Assembly: GCF_043769475.1 (NCBI RefSeq)
Contig: NZ_CP171729.1
Coordinates: 6,076,001-6,140,000 of the forward strand
Length of the DNA: 64,000 bases
Source of the DNA: Allomesorhizobium sp043769475
Lineage (GTDB): Bacteria > Pseudomonadota > Alphaproteobacteria > Rhizobiales > Rhizobiaceae
Direction of reading: 5' to 3'
Below are positions 37,530-47,576 of the stretch, piece after piece. Numbering within the stretch: position 1 is the first letter of the stretch; every line of letters begins with the position of its first letter. The position numbers and the translations under genes are program-made. Under the pieces are notes generated by a model. That model was given only the letters and a program-made list of their open reading frames with translations. It was not told where the DNA came from and did no database searches.

Positions 37530-38770
37530 ATGTCCAGTTACTTGTTCAAAAATGCCCGAATCGTTGACGGAGGTGCGGCTGAGCCGACGGAGCCGATGCA
37601 GGTGCTCGTCGAGGGTGGCAACATCCGCGAAGTTGGCAAGAATATCACTGCGCCAACCGAGGAGACGATTGATCTCACCGGTAAGATTTTGATGCCGGGC
37701 CTTATCGACTGCCATGTCCATACCATTGCTGTTAACGCGTCGTTTGCGCGCAATGCTGAGCTGCCGGATTCCTTGGTAGCCGCTCGATCCTCGCTCATTA
37801 TGCGAGGTATGTTGATGAGAGGCTTCACAACCGTCCGCGACGCCGGCGGAGCTGATTTCGGTATCAAGTGCGCCGTCAACGAGGGGACCTTTTTAGGCCC
37901 GCGTCTAGTGATTTCCGGCAAGGCACTCAGCCAAACCGGCGGGCATTGTGACTTTCGAGGCCGTTTTAACAGCCGTCCCGAGATACGCTCGGGCTTCCCT
38001 CTCGGTGCTCTTGGCCGGGTTTGCGATGGGGTATCGGACATTCGCCTGGCTGCACGTGAGGAAATCAAAGGCGGCGCGGATTTCATCAAGATCATGGCGA
38101 ACGGGGGGCGGCGTCGCCTACAGATCCGATTCACTTCCTCGGCTTCTCCCGCGAAGAACTGGTGGCAGTGGTTGAAGAGGCAAAGAACGCTGGGACTTAC
38201 GTAGCTGCTCACCTTTATACCGACGCCGCAATTCGGCGGGCTGCAGAAGCTGGTATTCACTCGCTGGAGCACTGCAACCTCATTCAGCCAGAAACGGCAA
38301 AATATGCAGCAAGTCAGGGCGCGATCGCCGTTCCAACTCTTGTTACATTCGAGAAGCTTTTGAGCGAGGGCGCCAGCAATGGCTACCCGGCCGACGCTCT
38401 TGCTAAGGTCGAAGTTGTTCAGTCCGCCGGCATCGAGTCTCTCGCCATCATGAGGGAAGCTGGACTACCTATGGCCTACGGCAGCGATCTCCTTGGTGAG
38501 ATGCATCGGCATCAATCCGAGGAGTTCATCATCCGCGGGCGGGTCCTTCCAGCGCACGAGGTTATCGCCTCCGCGACGTCAGTTGCTGCCAAGCTGTGCC
38601 AGATGCAGGGCAGAGTTGGAACCATCGCACCGGACGCATTTGCTGACTTGATCGTTGTCGACGGCAATCCACTCGAAGATCTAACTCTCCTTACCCACAA
38701 AGGAAGATCCATGCCGCTTATCATGCGTGAGGGAGTAATCGTGAAAAGCGCTGGTTTGAACGGACGCTGA
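37530..38770 (+). pseudogene. Amidohydrolase (imidazolonepropionase/prolidase-like), frameshifted
   Basis: N-terminal part: MSSYLFKNARIVDGG, LMPGLIDCHVHT (HxH metal site), GFTTVRDAGGAD and GGADFIKIMANGG. After a run of G at about 38105 the frame shifts and SPTDPIHFLGFSREELVAVV, YVAAHLYTDAAIRRA, HSLEHCNLI and LPMAYGSDLLG complete the metallo-hydrolase barrel. The single lesion is in a G6 homopolymer, so a sequencing error is possible. The family includes Xaa-Pro dipeptidases. It directly precedes the Liv transporter genes, suggesting hydrolysis of an imported amide or dipeptide. Confidence 0.75.
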
Positions 38771-38802
38771 ATATCCACCAAACAGAAAAAAAGGGGAATA
38801 AC

Positions 38803-40020
38803 ATGATGAACCGCAGACAGATACTAGCAACCATGGCGAGCGCCACGTTCCTTGCGTCGGCCGGTAAAGGTTTTGCCCAAGCAAATCAACCTTTCCGCAT
38901 TGCCGCTCTAAATCCGATCACTGGAGCAGGTGCTCCTTACGGTACGGGCATGCAGAAGATGATTTTGGCAGCGGTGGACGAGGTTAACGCCGCGGGCGGC
39001 GCCGGAGGGCGCATGATCGAAGTGGTGGCCGACGACTACCAAAGCCAGCCTCAAGAAGCAGTCCTTGTGGCTAAGAAACTCATCGAGATCGACAAGGTGA
39101 ACGCTCTCGTAGGTATGTGGTCGTCGGGTGCGGTGCTCGCGACAATTCCATTGGCGAACGATGCCAATATCCTTCTCATGTGCACCTCCGGCGCTCCCGA
39201 AATCACTAGCCCTTCGATCAATTCGAAGGGCCTCGTGTACCGTTTCAATACTACAGGTGATGGGTTCGGCAAAGCTTTCGCCGAGGCCTGCGAGCGTCAA
39301 GGCTTCAAACGCCCCGCGACAATGGCCTTCAACAATGCCTCTGCCCTTGGCATCGTAGAAGGGTTCCGCAAGGCCTGGGAAGAAAAGGGCGGCGAGGTCG
39401 TCGAGACTGTCGTCTATGAGCCGAAACAGCCCAGTTACCGGTCGGAGCTTCAGCGGGTGCTTGCCGCCGACCCCGACGTCATTGTGGCCGGTTCCTATTT
39501 GCCAGATACAACCATAATTTTGCGCGAGTGGTTCCAGACGGGTGAAACTCAGAAGTGGTTCCTCCCAGGTCATGCAGCCGGTCCAGATCTGTTTAACGCC
39601 ATCGGCCCAGACGCCAGCGAGGGCCTGTTCGTGGTGAACTCAATCTCCGCTGAAACGTCGACCGCGTATCAGAGTTTCGATGCCGCCTACCGTAAGGCAA
39701 TGAACCAACCAGGGACAACCAACATCTATGCTGCGATGGCGTGGGATATGGTCATTGTTCTCGCGTTGGCAATGGAAGCAGCCGGGCCGAACGCCGATGT
39801 CGCGCAGATCAACGCAAAGATTAGAGAGATCGCAAACCCTCCTGGAAAGCAGGTCTCCAGTTTCGCTGAAGGCAAAGAAGTACTTAAAACCGGCGAGGTG
39901 AATTATGATGGCGCCTCGTCATCGGTCGACTTCAACGAGCACGCAGACGTCCTGCCTGATTTTGACGTTTCGGTAGTCTCAAATGGCGAGGCACGCCGAG
40001 AGTACGTGATCAAGATCTGA
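38803..40020 (+). CDS. Liv-type ABC transporter substrate-binding protein
   Basis: 405 residues with a signal peptide (MNRRQILATMASATFLASAG, cleavage after FA) and a type I periplasmic binding fold: FRIAALNPITGAGAPYG, VDEVNAAGGAGGRMIEVV, DDYQSQPQEA. ATG 38803 or 38806. The first gene of a complete five-gene transporter. The ligand is probably an amino acid, imino acid or small peptide, given the hydrolase just upstream. Confidence 0.9.
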   Translation: MMNRRQILATMASATFLASAGKGFAQANQPFRIAALNPITGAGAPYGTGMQKMILAAVDEVNAAGGAGGRMIEVVADDYQSQPQEAVLVAKKLIEIDKVNALVGMWSSGAVLATIPLANDANILLMCTSGAPEITSPSINSKGLVYRFNTTGDGFGKAFAEACERQGFKRPATMAFNNASALGIVEGFRKAWEEKGGEVVETVVYEPKQPSYRSELQRVLAADPDVIVAGSYLPDTTIILREWFQTGETQKWFLPGHAAGPDLFNAIGPDASEGLFVVNSISAETSTAYQSFDAAYRKAMNQPGTTNIYAAMAWDMVIVLALAMEAAGPNADVAQINAKIREIANPPGKQVSSFAEGKEVLKTGEVNYDGASSSVDFNEHADVLPDFDVSVVSNGEARREYVIKI

Positions 40021-40030
40021 AGTCTGCGAG

Positions 40031-40070
40031 GGAGGGGCGAAGCAGTTTAGGTCGCCGCGCCCCTCCTTTA
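40031..40070 (+). terminator. Hairpin between binding protein and permease genes
   Basis: GGAGGGGCG (40031-40039) pairs with CGCCCCTCC (40058-40066) and is followed by TTTA. A stem here would cause partial termination or stabilise the upstream mRNA, the usual way to make more binding protein than permease. Confidence 0.6.
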
Positions 40071-40077
40071 TGGAGTT

Positions 40078-40947
40078 GTGATGATATTCTTTGTTGAACT
40101 TCTCATCGGCGGCCTCATCTCGGGTATGGTCGTTGGTCTGGCCGCACTTGCCATTACCCTAGTATTTGGCATCGCGCGGTTTCCCAACGCCGCCACAGGG
40201 GACATGATGACGGCGGGGGCTTTTGTTGCGTTGGGCATATCCGGCACCACAGGGTTGGTCATCGTTGGCGGCGTTGTTAGCGCAATTGTGAGCGCCGGGG
40301 TTGGCATGGCTATGTATGTTCTGGTGTTCCGGAAACTGGCCGGCAGAACCAAGGTGGCAAATCTTCTCGCCTCCATAGGCGTGGCCTTCTTCATCCGCGC
40401 AGTCGTTGCCTTGACTTTCGGACATCAGCAAGAGGTTTTCCAACTCCCGCTTGTTCGTCCGTGGCGTCTCTTTGACATCCGCATTCAACCGATTGACGTC
40501 TATTCGGCAATCGTCGCGGCTATAACGTTGGCTGTAGTGTTCTCGATCTTATATGCGACGCCCATCGGTCGACGCATGCGCGCTGTTGCCGATAACCCCG
40601 GACTTGCACAAGTCTCCGGTATCTCTCCGACTCAGGTGATGGTCGCACTCTGGGCATTGGCCGGTGCGGTTTCGGGCGTTGCGGGCGTGATGTATGGCAT
40701 TAAGACGGTTGTCACTCCGGAAATGGGCTGGGACATGTTGATACCAGCTTTCGCGGCTGCAATTCTGGGCGGTATAGGGAATCCAATCGGCGCTATCTGT
40801 GCGGGACTCCTCTTGGGTACTCTGCAGGAGGTTGCCACTCCATTTGTTGGCTTCACGTATAAGATAGCGATTTCATTCGTCGTGCTGTTGATTGTGCTGC
40901 TGGTACGGCCGGCGGGCTTGTTCGGGCAGACTGAGGGAGCTCGTTGA
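40078..40947 (+). CDS. livH: Liv-type ABC permease (LivH)
   Basis: 289 residues with about eight hydrophobic segments and the permease EAA-like signature region GRRMRAVADNPGLAQVSGI. It overlaps the next gene by ATGA, so translation is coupled. Confidence 0.92.
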   Translation: MMIFFVELLIGGLISGMVVGLAALAITLVFGIARFPNAATGDMMTAGAFVALGISGTTGLVIVGGVVSAIVSAGVGMAMYVLVFRKLAGRTKVANLLASIGVAFFIRAVVALTFGHQQEVFQLPLVRPWRLFDIRIQPIDVYSAIVAAITLAVVFSILYATPIGRRMRAVADNPGLAQVSGISPTQVMVALWALAGAVSGVAGVMYGIKTVVTPEMGWDMLIPAFAAAILGGIGNPIGAICAGLLLGTLQEVATPFVGFTYKIAISFVVLLIVLLVRPAGLFGQTEGAR

Positions 40948-41834
40948 TGGAAGCCTACTTTATCGCAATCGGGATCATCACCGCAATCTACGTCCTTCTG
41001 GGACTTGGCCTGAACCTGCAATACGGCCTTACCGGCATCATTAATTTTGGTCATGTCGGTTTCTTTTGCATCGGCGCCTATACAGCTGCCTTAATGGCTC
41101 AGGTTGGGATTCCTTGGCCGATCTCATTTCTAGCGGCCGCCGCCCTTGCTGCGCTTGCCGCTTGGCCTCTTGGATTGGTCAGTCTGAGGCTACAGAGCGA
41201 TTACTTTGCCATCGTGTCACTCGGATTTTCAGAGGTTGTGAGGATCATCGTCACAAGCGAAGGCTGGTTGACGAACGGAGTACAGGGCATCACGGGCATC
41301 CCGAAACTGATGGGGTTCATGGGTACCGGCCAGGCGCAGTCTTTCGCGGTGTTGATTGTACTTATCGCGGTCAATGTGCTGGCAGGTCTCGCGAAGTTCC
41401 GAATCGCGCGCTCGCCCTTTGGACGCATGATCGAAGCGATCCGCGACAACGAGGATGCCGTGAAGGCTCTTGGTAAGGATCCGGCTCGTTTCAAGATCCA
41501 GGTCCTAGCGCTCGGAGCCGCGCTTGCTGGCGTGGCTGGAGGATTTTACGCTCACTACATCGGCTTCATAGAGCCTGAGATGTTCATTCCCCTTATCACG
41601 TTTTACGTTTGGATGGCGATTATCATCGGTGGTGTCGGACACACCCTCGGTGCCCTCGTCGGCACGACTATCTTCATGGTCCTCATGGAAGGATCCCGTT
41701 TTTTGCGTGACGTGATTCCGTTTGTTTCAGAAGTCGAAATGACGAGTATTCGCCTCGGCGTAATCGGTCTGACCCTGGTACTCTTCATGCTCTACCGCCC
41801 GCAGGGCCTCATGGGGGATTTCACGAAGCGATGA
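40944..41834 (+). CDS. livM: Liv-type ABC permease (LivM)
   Basis: 296 residues. Hydrophobic throughout, with LNLQYGLTGIINFGHVGFF and the cytoplasmic loop SPFGRMIEAIRDNEDAVKAL that contacts the ATPase. ATGA overlaps at both ends. Confidence 0.92.
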   Translation: MMEAYFIAIGIITAIYVLLGLGLNLQYGLTGIINFGHVGFFCIGAYTAALMAQVGIPWPISFLAAAALAALAAWPLGLVSLRLQSDYFAIVSLGFSEVVRIIVTSEGWLTNGVQGITGIPKLMGFMGTGQAQSFAVLIVLIAVNVLAGLAKFRIARSPFGRMIEAIRDNEDAVKALGKDPARFKIQVLALGAALAGVAGGFYAHYIGFIEPEMFIPLITFYVWMAIIIGGVGHTLGALVGTTIFMVLMEGSRFLRDVIPFVSEVEMTSIRLGVIGLTLVLFMLYRPQGLMGDFTKR

Positions 41835-42589
41835 TACTTGCAATCGAGGGTCTCACAAAGGTCTACGGCGGACTGCGCGTGGTAGACAATGTATCTTTCA
41901 CGGTGCCAAACGGGGATATTGTCGGGGTGATCGGCCCCAATGGCGCGGGAAAATCGACGCTGTTCTCCCTCGTAACCGGCTTCTTGAACGCGACCGAGGG
42001 ACAGGTGCGCCTGGATGACAAGCCGGTTGGACATCTTGCCCCCGCCGAACGAGCTCAGACAGGCATGGTGCGGACCTTCCAGGTGCCTCGGGAATTCAGT
42101 TACCTTACCGTCCGACAGAACCTCATGGCGGCCGTACCGAAGCAAAGTGGCGAAAGTCTCGTCAATCTCATATTCAGTCCGGGTCGCATTCGGGCTGAGG
42201 AAGAAAAGATATCTCGCGACGTCGACGCCATGCTCGATTTCCTTCGACTGTCTCCCATCGCAGACACGCCTGCAGGCCGCCTCTCTGGTGGACAGAAGAA
42301 GCTGGTGGAACTCGGACGCGCACTTATGACCGGCGCGAGACTGATCTTGTTGGATGAACCCTTCGCGGGCGTCAATCCCGTGCTGATTGAGGAGATCGCA
42401 GAGCGTATTCGAGAATTGAATGCGCAGGGGCTTGGCTTTCTCATCATTGAGCATGACTTAGGCGCCCTGACGCGTTTAGTCACGACATTGCACGTGATGG
42501 ACCGTGGCCGTCTTATCGCCTCCGGAGTACCCGCCGATGTGCTGTCGAATAATCAGGTGCGTGAAGCCTACCTAGGAGGTACATCATGA
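41831..42589 (+). CDS. livG: Liv-type ABC ATPase (LivG)
   Basis: 252 residues: Walker A GPNGAGKST, signature LSGGQKK, Walker B LILLDEPFAG and the LivG C terminus VREAYLGG. It overlaps livF by ATGA. Confidence 0.93.
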   Translation: MILAIEGLTKVYGGLRVVDNVSFTVPNGDIVGVIGPNGAGKSTLFSLVTGFLNATEGQVRLDDKPVGHLAPAERAQTGMVRTFQVPREFSYLTVRQNLMAAVPKQSGESLVNLIFSPGRIRAEEEKISRDVDAMLDFLRLSPIADTPAGRLSGGQKKLVELGRALMTGARLILLDEPFAGVNPVLIEEIAERIRELNAQGLGFLIIEHDLGALTRLVTTLHVMDRGRLIASGVPADVLSNNQVREAYLGGTS

Positions 42590-43293
42590 CGGTTCTGACT
42601 GTCGAGGGCCTCAAGGGTGGCTATAGCGAGGTCGACATTCTGAACGGAATCGACTTGGTGCTCAATCAAGGTGAAATCCTGACGATTGCTGGAACAAACG
42701 GAGCCGGTAAGTCGACTGTCGCAAAAGCCATCGTGGGACTGCTGCCGCGCGTCCGTGGATCCGTTCGGCTTGGGGGTAAGGATATCACATTCATGGCACC
42801 CGAAAGTCGGGCGCAGAATGGTATCGGCTATGTGCCGCAAGTCGCCAACATATTTCCCTCACTCACGATCACCGAGAACCTTGAAGTCGTCAAAGGCGTG
42901 CAGGATCGCAATGCCCGGATCGGGGAAATGTTCCGCCTCTTCCCCGCCTTGGCCGAGCGCAAGCGCTCACGGGCTGGACGTCTCTCGGGTGGTGAGCGGC
43001 AACAGCTTGCTTATGCGCGTGCATTGATGACACGGCCTAAGGTCGTCGTGCTGGATGAGCCAACAGCGGCGCTTTCTCCCACGCTCGTGGCGGACAGCTT
43101 CGCTCGCATTGCGAGCTTGGCGTCCGATGGAACTAGTATCCTGCTGATTGAGCAGCGCGCCCGTCAGGCGCTGGCGATCTCCGATCGAGGAGCCATCATG
43201 GACGGTGGGAGGATTGCCATGGAAGGGCCGGCGTCCGAGCTGCTGAGCAACGAGAAGGCCGCTGACCTCTACCTTGGGCACTATTCCCCCTAA
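42586..43293 (+). CDS. livF: Liv-type ABC ATPase (LivF)
   Basis: 235 residues: Walker A GTNGAGKST, signature LSGGERQQ, Walker B VVVLDEPTAAL, and the expected LYLGHYSP end. Last gene of the transporter operon. Confidence 0.93.
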   Translation: MTVLTVEGLKGGYSEVDILNGIDLVLNQGEILTIAGTNGAGKSTVAKAIVGLLPRVRGSVRLGGKDITFMAPESRAQNGIGYVPQVANIFPSLTITENLEVVKGVQDRNARIGEMFRLFPALAERKRSRAGRLSGGERQQLAYARALMTRPKVVVLDEPTAALSPTLVADSFARIASLASDGTSILLIEQRARQALAISDRGAIMDGGRIAMEGPASELLSNEKAADLYLGHYSP

Positions 43294-43414
43294 CTGAAAT
43301 CGCCTGTCAATCTAACGGGAACGTTCATCGGGGGTACGTTTGCTGCGCTCCTGATGAACGTGACAGACATGCCGCAGCGGTCATCGCGGTCCCAAATATG
43401 AAGGGGGAGTAACA

Positions 43415-43537
43415 TTGAATCGCTGGGTCGGTCCGATCATTGCCGCCGCCATTGGCGCACCCGACTTATTCGGTCCGGCCTCCGCGCCATCTCGGGCCGA
43501 AAACCACGCCTTGGCGCTCGACCGGTACGGCGAATGA
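43415..43537 (+). pseudogene. Small secreted protein, truncated copy 2
   Basis: TTG 43415, behind GGGGGAG, encodes LNRWVGPIIAAAIGAPDLFG, then ENHALALDRYGE and a stop. It aligns with copy 1 at 36189 at about 75% nucleotide identity over 120 bases, but lacks the conserved KVVPQSGKYC end. Confidence 0.55.
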
Positions 43538-43722
43538 CAAACTGAAGTTACACACACAAGTGCGGCGGGTCGGACTACAGGGGCTTCCTGGTCTTACCCA
43601 GCAGCCGACTCCAAAACTGGCTGGGTCGCCTGCGATAGCGCTGTATCCCGCCCAGTGCCGCGGAGTGCTCATCGACTTAACTGGACTCTCACTCTTCACT
43701 TCATACCTACGAGGCTTTTCCG

Positions 43723-44541
43723 ATGATCAAAACCGACGCCAGTGTCGACGAATACTTGAACCGTGTGGGCATCTTAGGTGCAGGAAGGCTTGGCTCCGCA
43801 CTCGCAAGTCGATTGGGGTCTACAGGGGCAAATGTACCCCTCTGGAGCCGAAGGCACGAGCGCGGTGATCAGTTGATCCCCCAGGGCGGAGAAGCCTGCG
43901 GTGCCGTGGATTTTGATACAATTGCAAAGTCGTACGTTTTGCTTTCGGCCATTCCTAATCAAGCTCTTCTCCAACTCTCTTCACGCCAACGGTTACGCAA
44001 CTTCGATGGCGTCGTATGCGCAATGGGAATAGACACATCCGTCCGATGCGTGCGAGAGGCATTCCCACAAGCGCTAGTTCTTCGACTGAGTCCGGGAATC
44101 CCACAAGCTGGTGGAGACATCACATCCGTCGGACTTTTGGACGCATACGCATTGCGTGATTCCCGGGTTGATGTCGCAAAGGCGGTTTTAGAGTTACTGG
44201 GACCTGTGGTGTGGATCGACGAAGAGAACCTTTATGATCTTACTTCGCTTCTCGCTGGCCCGCTTCTGACGCTTCTCAAGTCGGCCATTTCGAGAACAGT
44301 TGAGGTGAGCCTCGAGGCTAATGGGCTCCCGAGTCAATTCAAGGAGGAGCTGGAGCGCATCGTTTTCAACGAATTGGCGAGGCGATCACTTGGCATTAGC
44401 GAGGGCTCGCGACAAGTCGAAAGAGACAGGGCGACGCCTGGTGGAGTAACAGAGGTGGCGCTCCGCCATCAAGAGCAGATTAGCGGTCAGCTTTTGGGGA
44501 TTGTTGAGTTGATGTTAAAGCGTATGGCGCGCTTGCGATGA
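43723..44541 (+). CDS. Pyrroline-5-carboxylate-reductase-like NAD(P)-binding protein
   Basis: 272 residues. N-terminal NRVGILGAGRLGSALASRL dinucleotide fold and a C-terminal helical dimer domain with RDRATPGGVTEVAL, the ProC signature. Housekeeping ProC would be in the core genome, so this is a specialised paralogue that probably reduces a cyclic imine or related substrate. It is separated by 430 bases from livF and followed by IS debris. Its relation to the hydroxyproline or NifA-linked genes is undecided. Confidence 0.8.
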   Translation: MIKTDASVDEYLNRVGILGAGRLGSALASRLGSTGANVPLWSRRHERGDQLIPQGGEACGAVDFDTIAKSYVLLSAIPNQALLQLSSRQRLRNFDGVVCAMGIDTSVRCVREAFPQALVLRLSPGIPQAGGDITSVGLLDAYALRDSRVDVAKAVLELLGPVVWIDEENLYDLTSLLAGPLLTLLKSAISRTVEVSLEANGLPSQFKEELERIVFNELARRSLGISEGSRQVERDRATPGGVTEVALRHQEQISGQLLGIVELMLKRMARLR

Positions 44542-44837
44542 CGCGTGGAAATCTGAAAGCGGCCAACATACAAGGTGCGAGCCACTCTAAGCCCGGGAAT
44601 CGCGCCGACCGTCTGCCTTGGCTCAGCCTCATCTCAGCGCCGCGAAGCTGCCGATCTGTTCGGGTTTATACGTTGGCAACGGGTGCGTGAGGGTGCCTTC
44701 ATCGCGTATTGCACGTCCCGCGGTCCAGCGCAGCCAGGCCATGGGAATGGCGCCTGCGCTCCGTCGGAGCCTCTCCCTGCCTCAATCCCGATAGCGCTCG
44801 CAAGGAAGTGGAACAGCATCATGAAGCCTTGATCGGA

Positions 44838-45010
44838 TGCCGGCGGCGAGATCGTTGCCCACGCCATGACCCTGATCGAGACGGCTAAACTCTGCGGCCT
44901 CAATCCACACGATTGCCTCGCAGATGCGCTCGGGCGGATCAACGATCACGAGATCAACCGGCTTGATGACTTCTGCCCTGGAACTGGAAGCCCATGGCTG
45001 TCCCTCAGGA
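44838..45010 (+). pseudogene. IS66 TnpC C-terminal fragment
   Basis: SDAGGEIVAHAMTLIETAKL, then HDCLADALGRINDHEINRLD and DFCP, matches the end of IS66 TnpC (usually ending LLPWNW). A frameshift follows. Confidence 0.7.
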
Positions 45011-45025
45011 TCAGGCGGCCCGATC

Positions 45026-45198
45026 ATGGCGGGGATTGCGCACGTACTCACGCTGGCTCGTGTCGCCGAACTCCCGGGCGAGGATGAGGACCTGCTGCAT
45101 GAGATCAGCATTGAGATGGAGCCTGAGGACGGCGTGATCGGTGTCCATGGGATCGGCGACGCCTATACCCCGGCCTTCACCGACTTTGGCCTGGAGAA
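45026..45198 (+). pseudogene. Small IS66-associated protein, 5' part (split by IS21)
   Basis: MAGIAHVLTLARVAELPGED, then EISIEMEPEDGVIGVHGIGD and AYTPAFTDFG, up to the IS21 end. The 3' part (GIENLREGIELHKA) resumes at 53131 beyond the other IS21 end. Function unknown. Confidence 0.6.
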
Positions 45199-45375
45199 TG
45201 CAGATTCCGAGGCATGCCGCCCCCGGGATTCCGAAATGATGCCGCCCCCTCATTCCGAGAATTAACCGCCCCCTGATTCCGAGATTATTCCGCCCCGTGA
45301 GAGGTGGATGGTTGGGCCCGGGTGCTCTGCCGGTTGAAGGTTCTCTTCCTTTGGGTTGCCGAGGAAAGGACCGAG

Positions 45376-46968
45376 ATGGCGGCGGAGAGACTGAGCATGC
45401 GGCGTGTCCGCGAGATTTTGAGATATCGATTTTTGGAGGGGCTTGGCCACAAGGCGATCTCGTATCGGGTGGGGGCAGCGCCCTCGACGGTGCGCGAGAC
45501 GCTGCGGCGTGCGGAGGTGGCAGGACTTTCCTGGCCGCTTGGCGAGGAGGTCAGCGACGCGGTTCTGGAGGTCGCGCTCTACAAGGCGGCGGGCACCAAG
45601 ACGGGCCATCGCCGCGCGCCGGAGCCGGACTGGGCGGAGGTCCACCGGGAGCTGAAGCGTAAGCATGTGACGCTGCAGGTCCTCTGGGACGAATACATCG
45701 AGCGCCACCCGGACGGTTACCGCTACAGCCGTTTCTGCGATCTTTACCGGGGCTGGGCAGCCAATCTGCCGGTCACGATGCGGCAGAACCATGGTGCCGG
45801 GGAAAAGCTGTTCGTCGACTATGCCGGCGACACGGTCCCGGTGGTGATTGACCGGCGGACCGGCAAGACGCGGGCGGCACATATCTTTGTCGCGGTGCTG
45901 GGCGCTTCGAGCCTGTCTTTTGCCGAGGCACGCTGGGGAGAGGCGCTGGCGGACTGGGTGGAATGCCACGTTCATGCGGTGGAGACCTTCGGCGGCGCGC
46001 CGGCGCTGCTTGTTCCCGACAACGCCAAGGTGGCGGTGATCAAGGCCTGCCTCTACGACCCGCAGGTCAACCGCTCGTATGGCGAGATGGCGGCGCATTA
46101 CGGCAGCTCGGTTTTGCCAGCCCGGCCGCGGCGACCGCGCGACAAGGCGAAAGTCGAGGCTGCGGTGCGGATTGTGGAGCGCTGGCTTCTGGGCCGGCTG
46201 CGCCACCGTGTCTTCTACAGCTTGGCCGAGGTCAACGCCGCGATCGGCGCGCTGATGACCGATCTGAACGATCGCCGGGTGCTGCGCCGCGTCGGCCGGA
46301 CCCGGCGGCAATTGTTCGAGGAGGTCGACCGTCCGGCATTACGTGCACTGCCGGCCGAGCGCTATGTCTACGCCGAATGGCGCATCCGCCGCGCCGGCCT
46401 CGACTATCATGTCGAGATCGACCGGCACTATTACTCGGTCCCCTGGCGCTTCGCGCGCGAACAGGTCGAAGCGCGCATCACGGCCAACACCATCGAGCTG
46501 TTCCGCAAGGGCGAGCGGATCGCTGTCCACCGGCGCTCCAGCGGCAACGGAAAGCACAGCACCGTGCCCGAGCACATGCCGTCCACGCATCGGCGCTTCG
46601 CCGACTGGACGATCGAGCGGATCAGCCGGGAAGCCTCAGCCATCGGCTCCGACGCGGCGCTGCTCGTCGAGAAGATCCTGGCCGATCGGCCGCACCCCGA
46701 GCAGGGCTTCCGCGCCTGCCTGGGCATCATCCGCCTGGCCAGGGGCTTTGGCCGGGAAAGGGTCAATGCCGCCTGCGGCCGCGCGCTCGAGATCGGCGCG
46801 CGGACCTACGGCTCGGTGCGCTCCATCCTCGACAACCGTCTCGACCGGGGGCCGGCGTCGCCCACGACGGTCGGCCAAGCCGATCGACCACCCCAACATC
46901 CGTGGTCCCCGCTACTACCACTGAGAAGGAGAACGACATGCTTACCCATCCCACCCTCGACCGGCTGA
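45376..46968 (+). CDS. istA: IS21 IstA transposase
   Basis: About 530 residues from ATG 45376 (MAAERLSMRRVREILRY) behind GAGGAAAGGA. HTH (GHKAISYRVGAAPSTVRETL), DDE core (KLFVDYAGDTVP, LLVPDNAKVAVIKA, DKAKVEAAVRIVERWL) and the Mu-type C-terminal barrel are intact. Near 46860 a one-base shift replaces the usual end (IDHPNIRGPRYYH, in another frame, stop at 46924), so only the last residues are abnormal. Confidence 0.85.
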   Translation: MAAERLSMRRVREILRYRFLEGLGHKAISYRVGAAPSTVRETLRRAEVAGLSWPLGEEVSDAVLEVALYKAAGTKTGHRRAPEPDWAEVHRELKRKHVTLQVLWDEYIERHPDGYRYSRFCDLYRGWAANLPVTMRQNHGAGEKLFVDYAGDTVPVVIDRRTGKTRAAHIFVAVLGASSLSFAEARWGEALADWVECHVHAVETFGGAPALLVPDNAKVAVIKACLYDPQVNRSYGEMAAHYGSSVLPARPRRPRDKAKVEAAVRIVERWLLGRLRHRVFYSLAEVNAAIGALMTDLNDRRVLRRVGRTRRQLFEEVDRPALRALPAERYVYAEWRIRRAGLDYHVEIDRHYYSVPWRFAREQVEARITANTIELFRKGERIAVHRRSSGNGKHSTVPEHMPSTHRRFADWTIERISREASAIGSDAALLVEKILADRPHPEQGFRACLGIIRLARGFGRERVNAACGRALEIGARTYGSVRSILDNRLDRGPASPTTVGQADRPPQHPWSPLLPLRRRTTCLPIPPSTG

Positions 46969-47576
46969 ACGCCATGGGCTTAACCGGCATGGCCCGGGCA
47001 TTCGACGAACTGGCCGCCAATGGCGAGGCCGAACAGCTCAGTCACGCCGAATGGCTCGGCCTGGTCATCGACCGGGAATGGAGCTCGCGCTACGACCGCA
47101 AGCTCGCCGCCCGCCTGCGCTTTGCCAAGCTGCGCCATCAGGCAGCCCCCGAGGATGTCGACTATCGCTCAGAGCGCGGCCTGGAGCGCCCTCTGTTCCT
47201 CAAGCTCATCGCCGGCGACTGGATCGACGCCCATGACAATCTGGCCATTTGCGGGCCGTCAGGCGTCGGCAAAAGTTGGCTGGCCTGCGCGCTTGGCCAC
47301 AAGGCCTGCCGCGACGATCGCTCCGTTCTCTATCAGCGCGTGCCGCGCCTGTTCGCCAATCTGGCGCTCGCCCGCGGCGATGGCCGCTACGCGCGGTTCA
47401 CACGCAAGCTCGGTAGCGTCCAGTTGTTGATCCTTGACGATTGGGGCCTGGAGCCGCTCGACGACCAGGCCCGTCACGACCTCCTCGAAATCCTCGATGA
47501 TCGCCATGGCCGCGCTTCCACAATCGTCACCAGCCAAATCCCCGTACAACACTGGCACGACGTCATCGGCGAACCG
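46938..47576 (+). pseudogene. istB: IS21 IstB, 5' part
   Basis: MLTHPTLDRLNAMGLTGMAR, Walker A GPSGVGKSW, Walker B LLILDDWGLEPL and IPVQHWHDVIGEP are present. Sequence then leaves the family three codons before a stop at 47588. The missing tail is found intact at 52913-53014. Confidence 0.88.
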
